From: Arthrobacter sp. H-02-3
GTDB taxonomy: Bacteria > Actinomycetota > Actinomycetes > Actinomycetales > Micrococcaceae
Assembly (NCBI RefSeq): GCF_003097355.1
Contig: NZ_PYUI01000010.1
Location: 1-64,000 of the forward strand
Direction of reading: 5' to 3'
Length of the DNA stretch: 64,000 bases
Shown here piece by piece: positions 39,777-47,736 of this stretch. The notes under the pieces were generated by a model. The model saw nothing but the letters and a program-made list of their open reading frames with translations. It had not been told where the DNA came from and made no database searches. Every line of letters begins with the position of its first letter. Position 1 is the stretch's first letter. A program made the position numbers and the translations under genes.

Positions 39777-41036
39777 TCAGCTCTTACCGGGTTCGGCCGG
39801 TTCGCTCGCCTTGCCGGCTTTGCTGCCCAACAGGGGGATGAAGGCGATGAGCGCGACAACTTGGGTACCGATGGTGAAGGTGATGAGTCCGGTGTACGAC
39901 GCCGTGTAGAGGGCGCCGATGATGGTTGACCCGGCGAGCCAGGCGAGGCCGTAGATGGCGGTGAAGATGCCGTATCCGGTCCCGCGTCGCGCAGTCGGGA
40001 CCAGGTCCGCGACCGCGGCCCGGAGGGTGGATTCGTGGATTCCCAAGGCCGCTCCCCAGACCACGGCCCCGGCCCAGACGAGGGCCGGGGTGGCCGTGAA
40101 GGACAGGAAGGGGACGGCGGCGGTAAGCGGTAGGGCGATGAGCAGCCCGCGCAGCCCGATCCGATCATAGAGCGCCCCGGAGGCCAGTGCGGCCAGCGCC
40201 GCTGCGCCCATGGAGACGGCGTAGGTGACCGGTATCAGCGCCGAGGGCAAAACTTTTTGGACTTCGAGGTGGTACGAAATGACACCGAAGGTGGAGAACC
40301 CGAACATCGATATGGCCGTGAAGGCGCTGTACCACCAGAAGCGGGCTGGCAACGGGACACGTGCCGGTGCCAGGCCGGTGGCCGCCACGGGTTCGTTGAT
40401 GGCATGGGTGTCATATCGTCCTGGCTCCGGGGCGGCCCGGCGGAGCAGCAGCACGGCGATGAGAGCGAGCGCGCCGGGGACGGCCAGAACGCCGAATCCC
40501 AGCTGGTAGCCGGAGACGGCGATCATCAGTCCGACGAGCAACGGGCCCAGCAGGGCGCCGGACTGGTCGAGGGCTTCGTGGATAGCGAAGGCCTTTCCCC
40601 GGCCCATGTCCGCCCCGGCGTGGGAGAGCATGGTGTCCCTTGCGGGCGTGCGGACGGCCTTGCCGAACCGCTCCATGATGACCAGCGCAGCTGCCTGCCA
40701 CAGGGAGCTGGCGAGAGCAAGGAGCGGGACGGCGATCACGGTCAGGGCGTAGCCGGCGATAGTCAGCGGCCAGTACTTGCGGGTCTTGTCGGCCAGGGGG
40801 CCCGTGCCAAGGCGCAGGACCGTGGCCACGGCTTCCCCGAATCCGGTGATGAAGCCGACCATGACCGCGCTGGCGCCGAGGGTGGCCAGGAACGGGCCGG
40901 TGATGGATCGGGCACCTTCGTAGACGACGTCGGCGAGCATGCTCACCACGCCGAACGTCAGCACGAACCCCATGGGTCCGAGCCTGTTCGGCCCGGTCTT
41001 CCCGGCCCGGGCTGCCTCGAGGGGCTGATGGCTCAT
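39777..41036 (-). CDS. MFS transporter of the fluoride-resistance operon
   Basis: A 419-aa, 12-helix major-facilitator protein (FVLTFGVVSMLADVVYEGAR in helix 1, LADKTRKYWPLTIAGY at the loop 2-3 motif). ATG 41036 has GAGGAG about 14 nt away, while TTG 41045 would have it at 5 nt, so the true start may be three codons upstream. It lies 58 bp after crcB2 in the same direction. An MFS protein at the end of a fluoride-riboswitch operon suggests help in ion or metabolite efflux, but no substrate is evident. Confidence 0.85.
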   Translation of the reverse strand: MSHQPLEAARAGKTGPNRLGPMGFVLTFGVVSMLADVVYEGARSITGPFLATLGASAVMVGFITGFGEAVATVLRLGTGPLADKTRKYWPLTIAGYALTVIAVPLLALASSLWQAAALVIMERFGKAVRTPARDTMLSHAGADMGRGKAFAIHEALDQSGALLGPLLVGLMIAVSGYQLGFGVLAVPGALALIAVLLLRRAAPEPGRYDTHAINEPVAATGLAPARVPLPARFWWYSAFTAISMFGFSTFGVISYHLEVQKVLPSALIPVTYAVSMGAAALAALASGALYDRIGLRGLLIALPLTAAVPFLSFTATPALVWAGAVVWGAALGIHESTLRAAVADLVPTARRGTGYGIFTAIYGLAWLAGSTIIGALYTASYTGLITFTIGTQVVALIAFIPLLGSKAGKASEPAEPGKS

Positions 41037-41094
41037 GTCCGGCAATGGTGCTCCTCGCGGTGGTTCCCGGCTACGGTCGGGCTGGTGTCCGGCC

Positions 41095-41472
41095 TCATAA
41101 CAGGCTGGCCACGGCCAGACCGGCTGCCGCGGCACCAACCGCGGCGGCGGCGGTGCCAATGCCGTTCAGAAGGGCCAGGCCGGTGCGGCCGGCCTGGATG
41201 AGCCTGACGGTCTCGAAGCTGGCCGTGCTGAAGGTGGTGTAGCCGCCCAGGAATCCGGTGCCGGCGATGGCCTGCAGCTCGGGCGGTGCCGCGTGGACGA
41301 TCACGGCGCCGGCGACCAGCCCCAGGAGGAAGGAGCCGGTGACGTTGATGGCGATGGTGCCAACAGGCAGGGCTGTCCGGAGCCTGGATCTAGCCAGCCC
41401 GTCCACCACGAAGCGGGTCCCGGCGCCGAGTCCGCCGGCGAGTCCGAGCAAGACAATGGTCAGGGTGTTCAC
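41095..41472 (-). CDS. crcB: Fluoride channel CrcB/Fluc, second subunit
   Basis: A 125-aa, four-helix Fluc protein that lets fluoride leave the cell. Conserved features are LAGGLGAGTRF, INVTGSFLLG with the pore Asn, and GTGFLGGYTTFSTASFE with the Phe-box region. GTG 41472 overlaps the first crcB stop as GTGA. Tandem crcB genes in actinobacteria are thought to make a heterodimer of opposite topology. Confidence 0.93.
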   Translation of the reverse strand: MNTLTIVLLGLAGGLGAGTRFVVDGLARSRLRTALPVGTIAINVTGSFLLGLVAGAVIVHAAPPELQAIAGTGFLGGYTTFSTASFETVRLIQAGRTGLALLNGIGTAAAAVGAAAAGLAVASLL

Positions 41473-42041
41473 CGGTTCCTCCCGGGTTTGTTGGGCTGTT
41501 GCCGGCCGGTGTGCAGGTCCGCGTCCCGGTGCCGGGCGGCCTTCCTGCGGTGGTGTCCGACGGCGGCACGGATCCCGGCCACTGTTGCCGCGGCGCCGCC
41601 GATCAGCGTCGCTGTCACGTAGAGCACAGCATCGGCGGTGCGTCCTGCGCCAAGCAGGGCATTCGTTTCCAGGGCCAGGGTGCTGTAGGTGGTGAACGCG
41701 CCCATGAAACCGGTACCGGCAAGCAGCCGGATGATCCGCAGCTTCCCGGCGTCCGGACCGCGGCGGACCAAGGCCTCCAAAAGGCCGCCGAGCAGGAACG
41801 CGCCGGTCAGGTTGATGATCAGGGTGGGCAGCGGCCAGCCGGACGGGGACGGCAGGACGCTGCTGAGCCCGAAACGGGCCAAGGCTCCAAACACACCCCC
41901 GGCGATGACCACCAGCACGAACCCCGGGTGCAGGTGCACAGGGCGGTGGGCGCGTGCCGCACCCAGCGTCCCCGCGTCTGCGGCGTCGGTCCTTCCGGAA
42001 GAGCCGGCTGCTGCCGCTGCCTCGGGGGCGGGCGGTTCCAT
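41469..42041 (-). CDS. crcB: Fluoride channel CrcB/Fluc, first subunit with N-terminal extension
   Basis: A 190-aa protein. The Fluc core begins near residue 45 with GGVFGALARFGLS, followed by INLTGAFLLGG and GTGFMGAFTTYSTLALE. About 45 Ala/Pro-rich residues precede it and a 35-residue basic tail follows, so it is longer than a usual 120-130-aa CrcB. ATG 42041 overlaps the USP stop by one base (TGATG). It is probably the partner of the second CrcB. Confidence 0.92.
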   Translation of the reverse strand: MEPPAPEAAAAAGSSGRTDAADAGTLGAARAHRPVHLHPGFVLVVIAGGVFGALARFGLSSVLPSPSGWPLPTLIINLTGAFLLGGLLEALVRRGPDAGKLRIIRLLAGTGFMGAFTTYSTLALETNALLGAGRTADAVLYVTATLIGGAAATVAGIRAAVGHHRRKAARHRDADLHTGRQQPNKPGRNR

Positions 42042-42592
42042 CAGCGGCCTTCCTTCGGATGGTGCCGGGGCTGGGGAGCAAGCGGGACCACCAGCACGGG
42101 CCGGTGCTGACGGTGGGTGAGATGGACAGCCACGGAACCGACCAGCAACTCCTCGAACCGGGCCCCAAAACCGCGTTCGCGGGTGCCCACGACGATGATG
42201 GACGCGTCCCTGGCCTCGGCGAGCCGCCCCAGGGCCCGTGCCGGTTCCCCGGCGAGGGTCAGGAAGGACCACCGGATCCCGGTCCCGCCCAGGGCCTCCC
42301 GGAGGTGTTCGGCGATGCCAGCGCTGATGCCTTCGATGTCGTCGTCGACGCCGTCCGGATCAATCGGCCGGGCTTCGACCCGCCCGTCGGGTTCTTCGGC
42401 GAGGTAGGTGGTGACATCCACGTAGGCGCAGATCAGCTCGACGTTCAGGCTGAAGGCCAGTTCCGCGGCCCGGTGCGCGACCGCGAGGGGCTGCCCCGGC
42501 ACCACACCCATCAGCACCGGTCCTGTGATCTTCCGCGGGACGTAGGCGACGGGTCCGGTGGCGGCCCGGGTCTCGTTGTCGGGCTCATTCAT
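42041..42592 (-). CDS. Universal stress protein (UspA family)
   Basis: A 183-aa single Usp domain. The ATP-binding pattern G-2x-G-9x-G(S) is visible in VVGTRERGFGARFEELLVGS, ending with HRPVLVVP. ATG 42592 has AGGAG 6 nt upstream and overlaps the end of the mutase/enolase remnant by 8 nt. Its place in a fluoride-responsive operon suggests a stress role during fluoride exposure. Confidence 0.9.
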   Translation of the reverse strand: MNEPDNETRAATGPVAYVPRKITGPVLMGVVPGQPLAVAHRAAELAFSLNVELICAYVDVTTYLAEEPDGRVEARPIDPDGVDDDIEGISAGIAEHLREALGGTGIRWSFLTLAGEPARALGRLAEARDASIIVVGTRERGFGARFEELLVGSVAVHLTHRQHRPVLVVPLAPQPRHHPKEGR

Positions 42593-42923
42593 GGGCGCTC
42601 CTGATACATGGGGTCGGCTCGTTGGGATCGTTGAGGTAGGTCCCGGTCGGACCGTACGGCAGGGACGGGTACTCGTCGGTGATTTCCAGAAGCCGATTGT
42701 ATTTGGCCACACGTTCACGGCGGGCCGGCGCCCCGGATTTCAGCTGCACGAAGCCTCCCCCGACGGCGGCAGCGAGGGCATCGAAGGTTTCGCTCCCGGT
42801 GGCCGCCCGATTCGGTCTGATCAGCCCGGCGGTCGCGGACGCGGTCCGGATGCCCTCCCGGGCCCGACCGTTCGGGACGCCCTGGCCGTGACGGAGCAGG
42901 ACGAGGTTGCGGGGTGCGGGCAC
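42585..42923 (-). pseudogene. In-frame remnant: phosphoglycerate mutase N-terminus joined to enolase C-terminus
   Basis: A 112-codon frame directly behind the fluoride riboswitch. Residues 5-20 (RNLVLLRHGQGVPNGR) are the start of a phosphoglycerate mutase, including the RHG motif. From about residue 33 the sequence follows the enolase C-terminus (GLIRPNRAATGSETFDAL, then KSGAPARRERVAKYNRLLEI), lacking the SHRSGE part that should lie between. Neither enzyme can be functional. Enolase is the classic fluoride target and occurs in fluoride-riboswitch operons, so this looks like two collapsed resistance genes that kept an open frame, perhaps to preserve translation into usp. Confidence 0.8.
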
Positions 42924-42929
42924 GGCTCA

Positions 42930-43025
42930 CCTACCTTCGGATCAGCAAAGGTAGGAACCATTAGCCAGGCGGCGGTTCGAACAGCCGCACCTGACGTGCG
43001 TGCTGTTCCGGCGGGATCCATCACC
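42930..43025 (-). promoter_or_regulatory. Fluoride riboswitch (crcB motif) with ribosome-site sequestering stem
   Basis: On the minus strand the leader reads GGTGATGGATCCCGCC (43025-43010), then AACCGCC, a short loop, and GGCTAATGGTTCCTACC ending at 42950. These are the conserved parts of the fluoride aptamer. An extra GC-rich hairpin (about 43009-42978) is inserted before AACCGCC. The final CCTACCTT (42955-42948) is exactly complementary to AAGGTAGG (42937-42930), the ribosome site of the next frame. When fluoride stabilises the aptamer the site should be free, so it is probably a translational ON switch. Confidence 0.87.
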
Positions 43026-43130
43026 GTGAACAGAGACTACAGGCCCGGCGGCGACGGCCGCCACCATTTCGCGGCGGCGATTTCCTCGCCGGGACACGTG
43101 GTCTCGGGATCCGTCACCGCTAACCCCGGC

Positions 43131-45044
43131 TTAGTATCCGGGCACAGCCTCCTGGGCAACCGCGCTGGCCTCGGCAAACTGGGTCCGGTACAGCTCGGCG
43201 TAGCGGCCCTCGGCGGCGAGGAGCTCGCTGTGGGTACCGCGCTCCACGATCGAACCGTTCTCCACCACGAGGATCGCGTCTGCTGCGCGGATCGTGGAGA
43301 GCCGGTGGGCGATCACAACGGCGGTGCGGCCCTCAAGGGCGGCGCCCAACGCCTCCTGCACGGCGGCCTCGTTGGTGGAGTCCAGCGCGGCAGTGGCCTC
43401 GTCGAGGATGACCACCCGCGGCTGGGCGATGAGCAGGCGGGCAATGGTCAGGCGTTGCCGTTCGCCGCCGGAGAGCCGGTAGCCGCGCTCCCCCACCACC
43501 GTGTTCAGGCCATCGGGCAGGGACCGGATCATGTCTTCGAGCCTGGCCCGCCGCAGCACATCCCACATTTGCTCATCAGTGGCATCGGGGCGGGCCAGGC
43601 GGAGGTTGGAGGCGATGCTTTCGTGGAACAGGTGGCCGTCCTGCGTCACCATGCCGAGGGTCTCGCGCATGGAATCGAAAGTGAGGTCGCGGACGTCCAC
43701 CCCGGTGCCGGGCCCGGTTCCGCCGAAGCGCACGGCGCCGGAATCGACGTCGTAAAGGCGTGACAGCAGCTGCGCGATCGTGGACTTCCCGGCACCCGAA
43801 GAGCCGACGAGGGCGACCGTCTGGCCGGGCTCCACCCGGAAGCTGATGCCGTGCAGTACTTCCTCGCCGCCGCGGGTGTCCAGGGTCAGCACGTCCTCCA
43901 GCGAGGCTAGCGAGACCTTGTCTGCCGAGGGGTAGGCGAAGCGGACGTCGTCGAACTCCACCGAGAGCGGACCGGGCGGGGACGCCACGGCGTCCGGCTT
44001 CTGCTCGATCAGCGGCTTCAGGTCCAGGATCTCGAAGACCCGCTCGAAGCTGACCAGGGCGCTCATGATTTCGACCCGGGCGCTGGAGAGTGCGGTGAGC
44101 GGCGCGTAGAGGCGCGTGAGCAGCAAGGCCAGCACGACGACGTCGCCCGCGGCCAGCTGCCCCTGCAACGCCAGGAAGCCGCCCAGGCCGTAGACCAGGG
44201 CAAGGGCCAGTGCTGAGACGAGCGTCAGCGCCGTGACGAAGGTGAACTGCAGCATGGCGGTGCGGACGCCGATGTCCCGGACGCGGCCGGCCCGGAGGGC
44301 GAACTCGCGGGACTCCTCGTCGGGGCGGCCGAAGAGCTTGACCAAGGTGGCACCGGGCGCGGAGAAGCGCTCGGTCATTTGGGTACCCATGGCGGCGTTG
44401 TGTTCGGCGGCCTCGCGCCGCAGATCGGCAAGTTTTGACCCCATCCGGCGGGCCGGGATCAGGAAGATCGGCAGCAGGATCATGGCGAGCACCGTGACGA
44501 GCCACGACTTGTTGAGCATCACAGCGAGGGTCAGCGCGAGCGCCACGACGTTGCTGACGACGCCGGACAGGGTACCGGCGAAGGCCGACTGCGCTCCGAT
44601 GACGTCATTGTTCAGCCGGCTCACGAGGGCGCCGGTCCGGGTCCTGGTGAAGAAGGCGATCGGCATCTTCTGGACGTGGTCGAAGACCTTGGTGCGCAGG
44701 TCCACGATTACGCCTTCACCGATTGTGGAGGACATCCAGCGGGTTACGAGGCCGATTCCGGCCTCGGCTACCGCCACGATGGCGATGAGGACCGCGAGCC
44801 AGATCACCGTTCCGGCATCCGCGTGGGCAATGATCTCGTCGACCACCTGCCCGGCGAGGACTGGGGTGGCGACCGCCAGGAAGGCCATCACGATGGATAG
44901 CAGCACGAAGGCGATCAGTTTGCCGCGGTGCGGGCGGGCAAAACTGAAGACACGCTTCAGCGTCTCCTTCGAGAACGGCTTGGACCCGCTCGAGGCGCGG
45001 GTGATGTTGTAAAGGGAGCTCCAGGCGACCCGGTCCATGCTCAT
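43131..45044 (-). CDS. ABC exporter, fused membrane and ATPase domains
   Basis: A 637-aa half-transporter of the MsbA/LmrA type. A six-helix membrane domain covers about residues 40-340. The ATPase follows with Walker A GSSGAGKSTIAQLL, signature YRLSGGERQRL, Walker B VVILDEATAALD and H-loop IAHRLSTI. All catalytic residues are present. ATG 45044 overlaps the ABC-F gene stop as ATGA. Drug or lipid export is likely; partnership with an ABC-F gene hints at antibiotic defence. Confidence 0.93.
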   Translation of the reverse strand: MSMDRVAWSSLYNITRASSGSKPFSKETLKRVFSFARPHRGKLIAFVLLSIVMAFLAVATPVLAGQVVDEIIAHADAGTVIWLAVLIAIVAVAEAGIGLVTRWMSSTIGEGVIVDLRTKVFDHVQKMPIAFFTRTRTGALVSRLNNDVIGAQSAFAGTLSGVVSNVVALALTLAVMLNKSWLVTVLAMILLPIFLIPARRMGSKLADLRREAAEHNAAMGTQMTERFSAPGATLVKLFGRPDEESREFALRAGRVRDIGVRTAMLQFTFVTALTLVSALALALVYGLGGFLALQGQLAAGDVVVLALLLTRLYAPLTALSSARVEIMSALVSFERVFEILDLKPLIEQKPDAVASPPGPLSVEFDDVRFAYPSADKVSLASLEDVLTLDTRGGEEVLHGISFRVEPGQTVALVGSSGAGKSTIAQLLSRLYDVDSGAVRFGGTGPGTGVDVRDLTFDSMRETLGMVTQDGHLFHESIASNLRLARPDATDEQMWDVLRRARLEDMIRSLPDGLNTVVGERGYRLSGGERQRLTIARLLIAQPRVVILDEATAALDSTNEAAVQEALGAALEGRTAVVIAHRLSTIRAADAILVVENGSIVERGTHSELLAAEGRYAELYRTQFAEASAVAQEAVPGY

Positions 45045-46708
45045 GTGATGTTGCCTTTCGGGGCATCGGCGTGTAACTCGGTGACGACGCCGTTTTCGAC
45101 GTTCCAGCGCACGTCAAGACGGACGTTTTCCAGCAGCCGGCGGTCGTGGGTGACGAGCAGCAACGCGCCGTCGTAACCGTCCAGTGCTTCTTCAAGCTGT
45201 TCAATGGCGGGCAGATCGAGATGGTTGGTGGGTTCGTCCAGCACCAGCAGGTTTACCCCCCGGGCCTGCAGCAACGCCAGCGCGGCCCGGGTCCGTTCCC
45301 CCGGGGAGAGGGAGTCGACGGACCGGTTGGTGTGATCGGCCTTCAGGCCGAACTTCGCCAGCAGGGTGCGTACTTCGGCGGGGGTCTGCTCGGTCAGGAC
45401 GGCTTCGACGGCGTCCCCCAGCAACAGATCGCCGGCCAGCAGGCCGCGGGCCTGGTCGATCTCCCCGACGGCCACGGACGCACCCATGGAGGCGTCGCCG
45501 GAGTCGGGCTGCTGGATTCCCAGCAGGAGCCGGAGCAGGGTGGATTTGCCTGCACCGTTGGGACCGGTGATCCCGATCCGCTCCCCCGCATTCAGTTGCA
45601 GGTTTACCGGCCCCAGGGTGAAATCACCCTGCCGCACGACGGCGTCGCGGAGGGTGGCCACCACGGCACTGGACCGGGGGGCGGCGCCGATGCTGAACTG
45701 CAGCTGCCATTCCTTGCGCGGCTCCTCGACTTCTTCGAGACGGGCAATGCGGGATTCCATCTGCCGGACCTTCTGCCCCTGCTTTTCCGAGGACTCGGTG
45801 CTGGCCGCCCGGCGGATCTTGTCATTGTCCGGGTTCTTCTTCATTGCGTTCCGGACGCCCTGGGAGCTCCATTCGCGCTGCGTGCGCGCCCGGGAGACGA
45901 GGTCAGCCTTGGTGTTGGCGAACTCTTCGTAGCGTTCGCGGGCATGGCGGCGCGCCACGGCGCGTTCCTCCAGATACGACTCGTACCCGCCGTCGTACAC
46001 CGCGACCGAATTCTGGGCCAGGTCCAGTTCCACCACCGTGGACACGCAGCGGGACAGGAACTCGCGGTCATGCGAGACCAGGACCACGCCGCCGCGCAGG
46101 CCCTGCACGAAGGACTCCAGTTTGGCCAGCCCGTTGAGGTCGAGGTCGTTGGTGGGCTCGTCGAGGAGCACAATGTCGAAGCGGCTGAGCAGCAGGGCTG
46201 CCAGGGCAACGCGCGCGGCCTGGCCTCCGGAGAGCCCCGTCATCCCGGCGTCCGGCCCCACTTCCAGGCCCAGGTCTGCCAGCACGGCCGGGATCCGGTC
46301 CTCGAGGTCGGCGGCGCCGGAGGCCATCCAGCGGTCGAATGCCAGGGAGTATGCGTCGTCGGCGCCGGGGGCGCCCGAGCCCAGGGCCTCGGCGGTGGAC
46401 TCCATGGCCGAGGTCGCCTCGGCGCAGCCGGTGCGCCGGGCGATGTAGCCGGCCACCGTTTCACCGGCAATCCGCTCGTGTTCCTGCGGCAGCCAGCCCA
46501 AAAAGGCGTCCGCGGGGGCCAGGCTCACGGTGCCTTCCTGCGGTTCGTCGACCCCGGCCAGCAGGCGCAGCAAGGTGGACTTGCCGGCGCCGTTGGCACC
46601 GACGACGCCGACGACGTCACCGGGAGCTACTGTCAGGGAGAGCTTTGAGAAGAGTGTGCGGTGATCGTGACCACCGGAAAGGTCCTTGGCAACAAGGGTT
46701 GCAGTCAT
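45041..46708 (-). CDS. ABC-F ATPase (ribosome-associated, Uup/ARE type)
   Basis: A 555-aa protein with two ATPase domains and no membrane helix. The first has GANGAGKSTLLRLLAG and LLDEPTNDLD; the second has GPNGAGKSTLLRLLLG and VLDEPTNHLD. A charged linker near residues 235-320 corresponds to the P-site tRNA-interaction motif. Members act on ribosomes as translation factors or antibiotic-protection proteins; sequence alone does not decide which. It has its own promoter and a 140-nt structured leader. Confidence 0.9.
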   Translation of the reverse strand: MTATLVAKDLSGGHDHRTLFSKLSLTVAPGDVVGVVGANGAGKSTLLRLLAGVDEPQEGTVSLAPADAFLGWLPQEHERIAGETVAGYIARRTGCAEATSAMESTAEALGSGAPGADDAYSLAFDRWMASGAADLEDRIPAVLADLGLEVGPDAGMTGLSGGQAARVALAALLLSRFDIVLLDEPTNDLDLNGLAKLESFVQGLRGGVVLVSHDREFLSRCVSTVVELDLAQNSVAVYDGGYESYLEERAVARRHARERYEEFANTKADLVSRARTQREWSSQGVRNAMKKNPDNDKIRRAASTESSEKQGQKVRQMESRIARLEEVEEPRKEWQLQFSIGAAPRSSAVVATLRDAVVRQGDFTLGPVNLQLNAGERIGITGPNGAGKSTLLRLLLGIQQPDSGDASMGASVAVGEIDQARGLLAGDLLLGDAVEAVLTEQTPAEVRTLLAKFGLKADHTNRSVDSLSPGERTRAALALLQARGVNLLVLDEPTNHLDLPAIEQLEEALDGYDGALLLVTHDRRLLENVRLDVRWNVENGVVTELHADAPKGNIT

Positions 46709-46720
46709 TAGTTCATCCTC

Positions 46721-46795
46721 TCACCCCGGCCCGGGACGGGCTGCCCCGACGGGCAGAAACCGGTCGTCCCGGCCGACCGAAAACGGGCCGGGCAT
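46721..46795 (-). CDS. Possible 24-aa leader peptide upstream of the ABC-F gene
   Basis: An ATG at 46795 opens a frame starting MPGPFSVGRDDRF and ending in TGA at 46723-46721, 12 nt before the ABC-F ATG. It begins 5 nt after the leader hairpin. There is no clear ribosome site apart from the GGCGGG of the hairpin arm. Short leader frames are common in front of antibiotic-induced ABC-F genes, but translation here is unproven. Confidence 0.35.
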   Translation of the reverse strand: MPGPFSVGRDDRFLPVGAARPGPG

Positions 46796-46799
46796 AGAA

Positions 46800-46844
46800 G
46801 AACCCGCCGGTCCGGACTTGGGGGGTGTACGGACCAGCGGGTTC
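46800..46844 (-). promoter_or_regulatory. Leader hairpin of the ABC-F operon
   Basis: Arms of 15 bp (46800-46814 with 46830-46844) match at 14 positions around a 15-nt loop. On the transcript the hairpin starts almost at the predicted 5' end and is followed by UUCUUCU. It may be an attenuator or a 5' stabilising structure. Confidence 0.65.
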
Positions 46845-46852
46845 GACCATTT

Positions 46853-46880
46853 AGCATAGTTGAATCACGACCTTACTCAA
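46853..46880 (-). promoter_or_regulatory. Predicted promoter of the ABC-F/ABC exporter operon
   Basis: Minus-strand TTGAGT (46880-46875) and TATGCT (46858-46853) are separated by 16 bp. The start of transcription is predicted near 46846, immediately before the hairpin. Confidence 0.6.
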
Positions 46881-46989
46881 AATCCCAGACCCCGAAGCCA
46901 CTACGCGGTCCTCCGGCACCGCAGCTCCACCGCAGACCGAAAGCAATACTGCCAACTGCACTGACAACCGACCCTGCAGGAAACCCTAG

Positions 46990-47736
46990 ATGCCCCTACC
47001 CGCAAAGGCGTTCCAACTCTGGCTTCATCAGGTTGCCCCGTCAGCGAGCACTGCCGATATCTGCAGGATCTCCGGGATCAAGCGCACCACGCTTGCCCAG
47101 CAACTGGTGCGCGGGAAAGTGGCCGAAACCACGCTGGTCAGCATCAGCCGGGCCCTGAATCTGAACCCGCTGGCGGCGCTGGCCACCTTTGAGCACTATG
47201 CGGAGCTGGCCACCTCGCCGCAACCGCCGACCCCCGCCGAGCTCGTCAGCCAGGTGGCGACAATGGACCTGTTGCGCGCCGTCATTTCCCGGTCGTCCCC
47301 GGCGTACGGCGGCTACGGCGACAGCGGCAGTTCACTGACGCCCGGGCTGGGGCCGGCCCCGCACGCCACCTCCGTCCGAAATTGGGTGGACGCGATCGAC
47401 GACGGCGAGTTGCGTCACCGTGTTTCGGCCGCCACGGGAGTCGCCCCGCAAAACTATTCGGCCCAGCTCACCGCCAACAGACTGTCTCCCGAGCTGGCGG
47501 TCGCGACTTCCCGCGCGGCGGGCGTAGGCTTCACAGGCGGCCTTGTCGCCACCGGCTTGATCACCGAGGAGGAAGCCGGCTGGCCGCCCGGGGCGAAGCA
47601 GTCGGCGTTGGATGCCCTCTCCGACGGAGAACTTGCGTCGTTGGCCGGTGAGCGGCTTCAAGCGCTCGGAAAATCGCTGCGACGCCAGGAACAGGAACAA
47701 GCACAAACAGAGAAGATTTGGGAGAACCTCGGATGA
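46990..47736 (+). CDS. HTH (XRE-like) DNA-binding protein
   Basis: A 248-aa protein. The N-terminal 65 residues form an XRE-like HTH (STADICRISGIKRTTLAQQLVRG, then VSISRALNLNPLAALATF). The rest is unassigned, with a Gly/Ser-rich hinge (GGYGDSGSS) and an Ala-rich helical C-terminus. ATG 46990 has AGGAAA upstream. Its stop overlaps the first membrane gene as ATGA, so it probably controls or senses for the two membrane proteins that follow. Confidence 0.78.
   Translation: MPLPAKAFQLWLHQVAPSASTADICRISGIKRTTLAQQLVRGKVAETTLVSISRALNLNPLAALATFEHYAELATSPQPPTPAELVSQVATMDLLRAVISRSSPAYGGYGDSGSSLTPGLGPAPHATSVRNWVDAIDDGELRHRVSAATGVAPQNYSAQLTANRLSPELAVATSRAAGVGFTGGLVATGLITEEEAGWPPGAKQSALDALSDGELASLAGERLQALGKSLRRQEQEQAQTEKIWENLG

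Noticed and set aside
43021..43130. A small gene between the fluoride riboswitch and the ABC exporter
   Set aside because: Only short frames without ribosome sites are present. The space should contain the promoter of the fluoride operon and the end of the exporter transcript.
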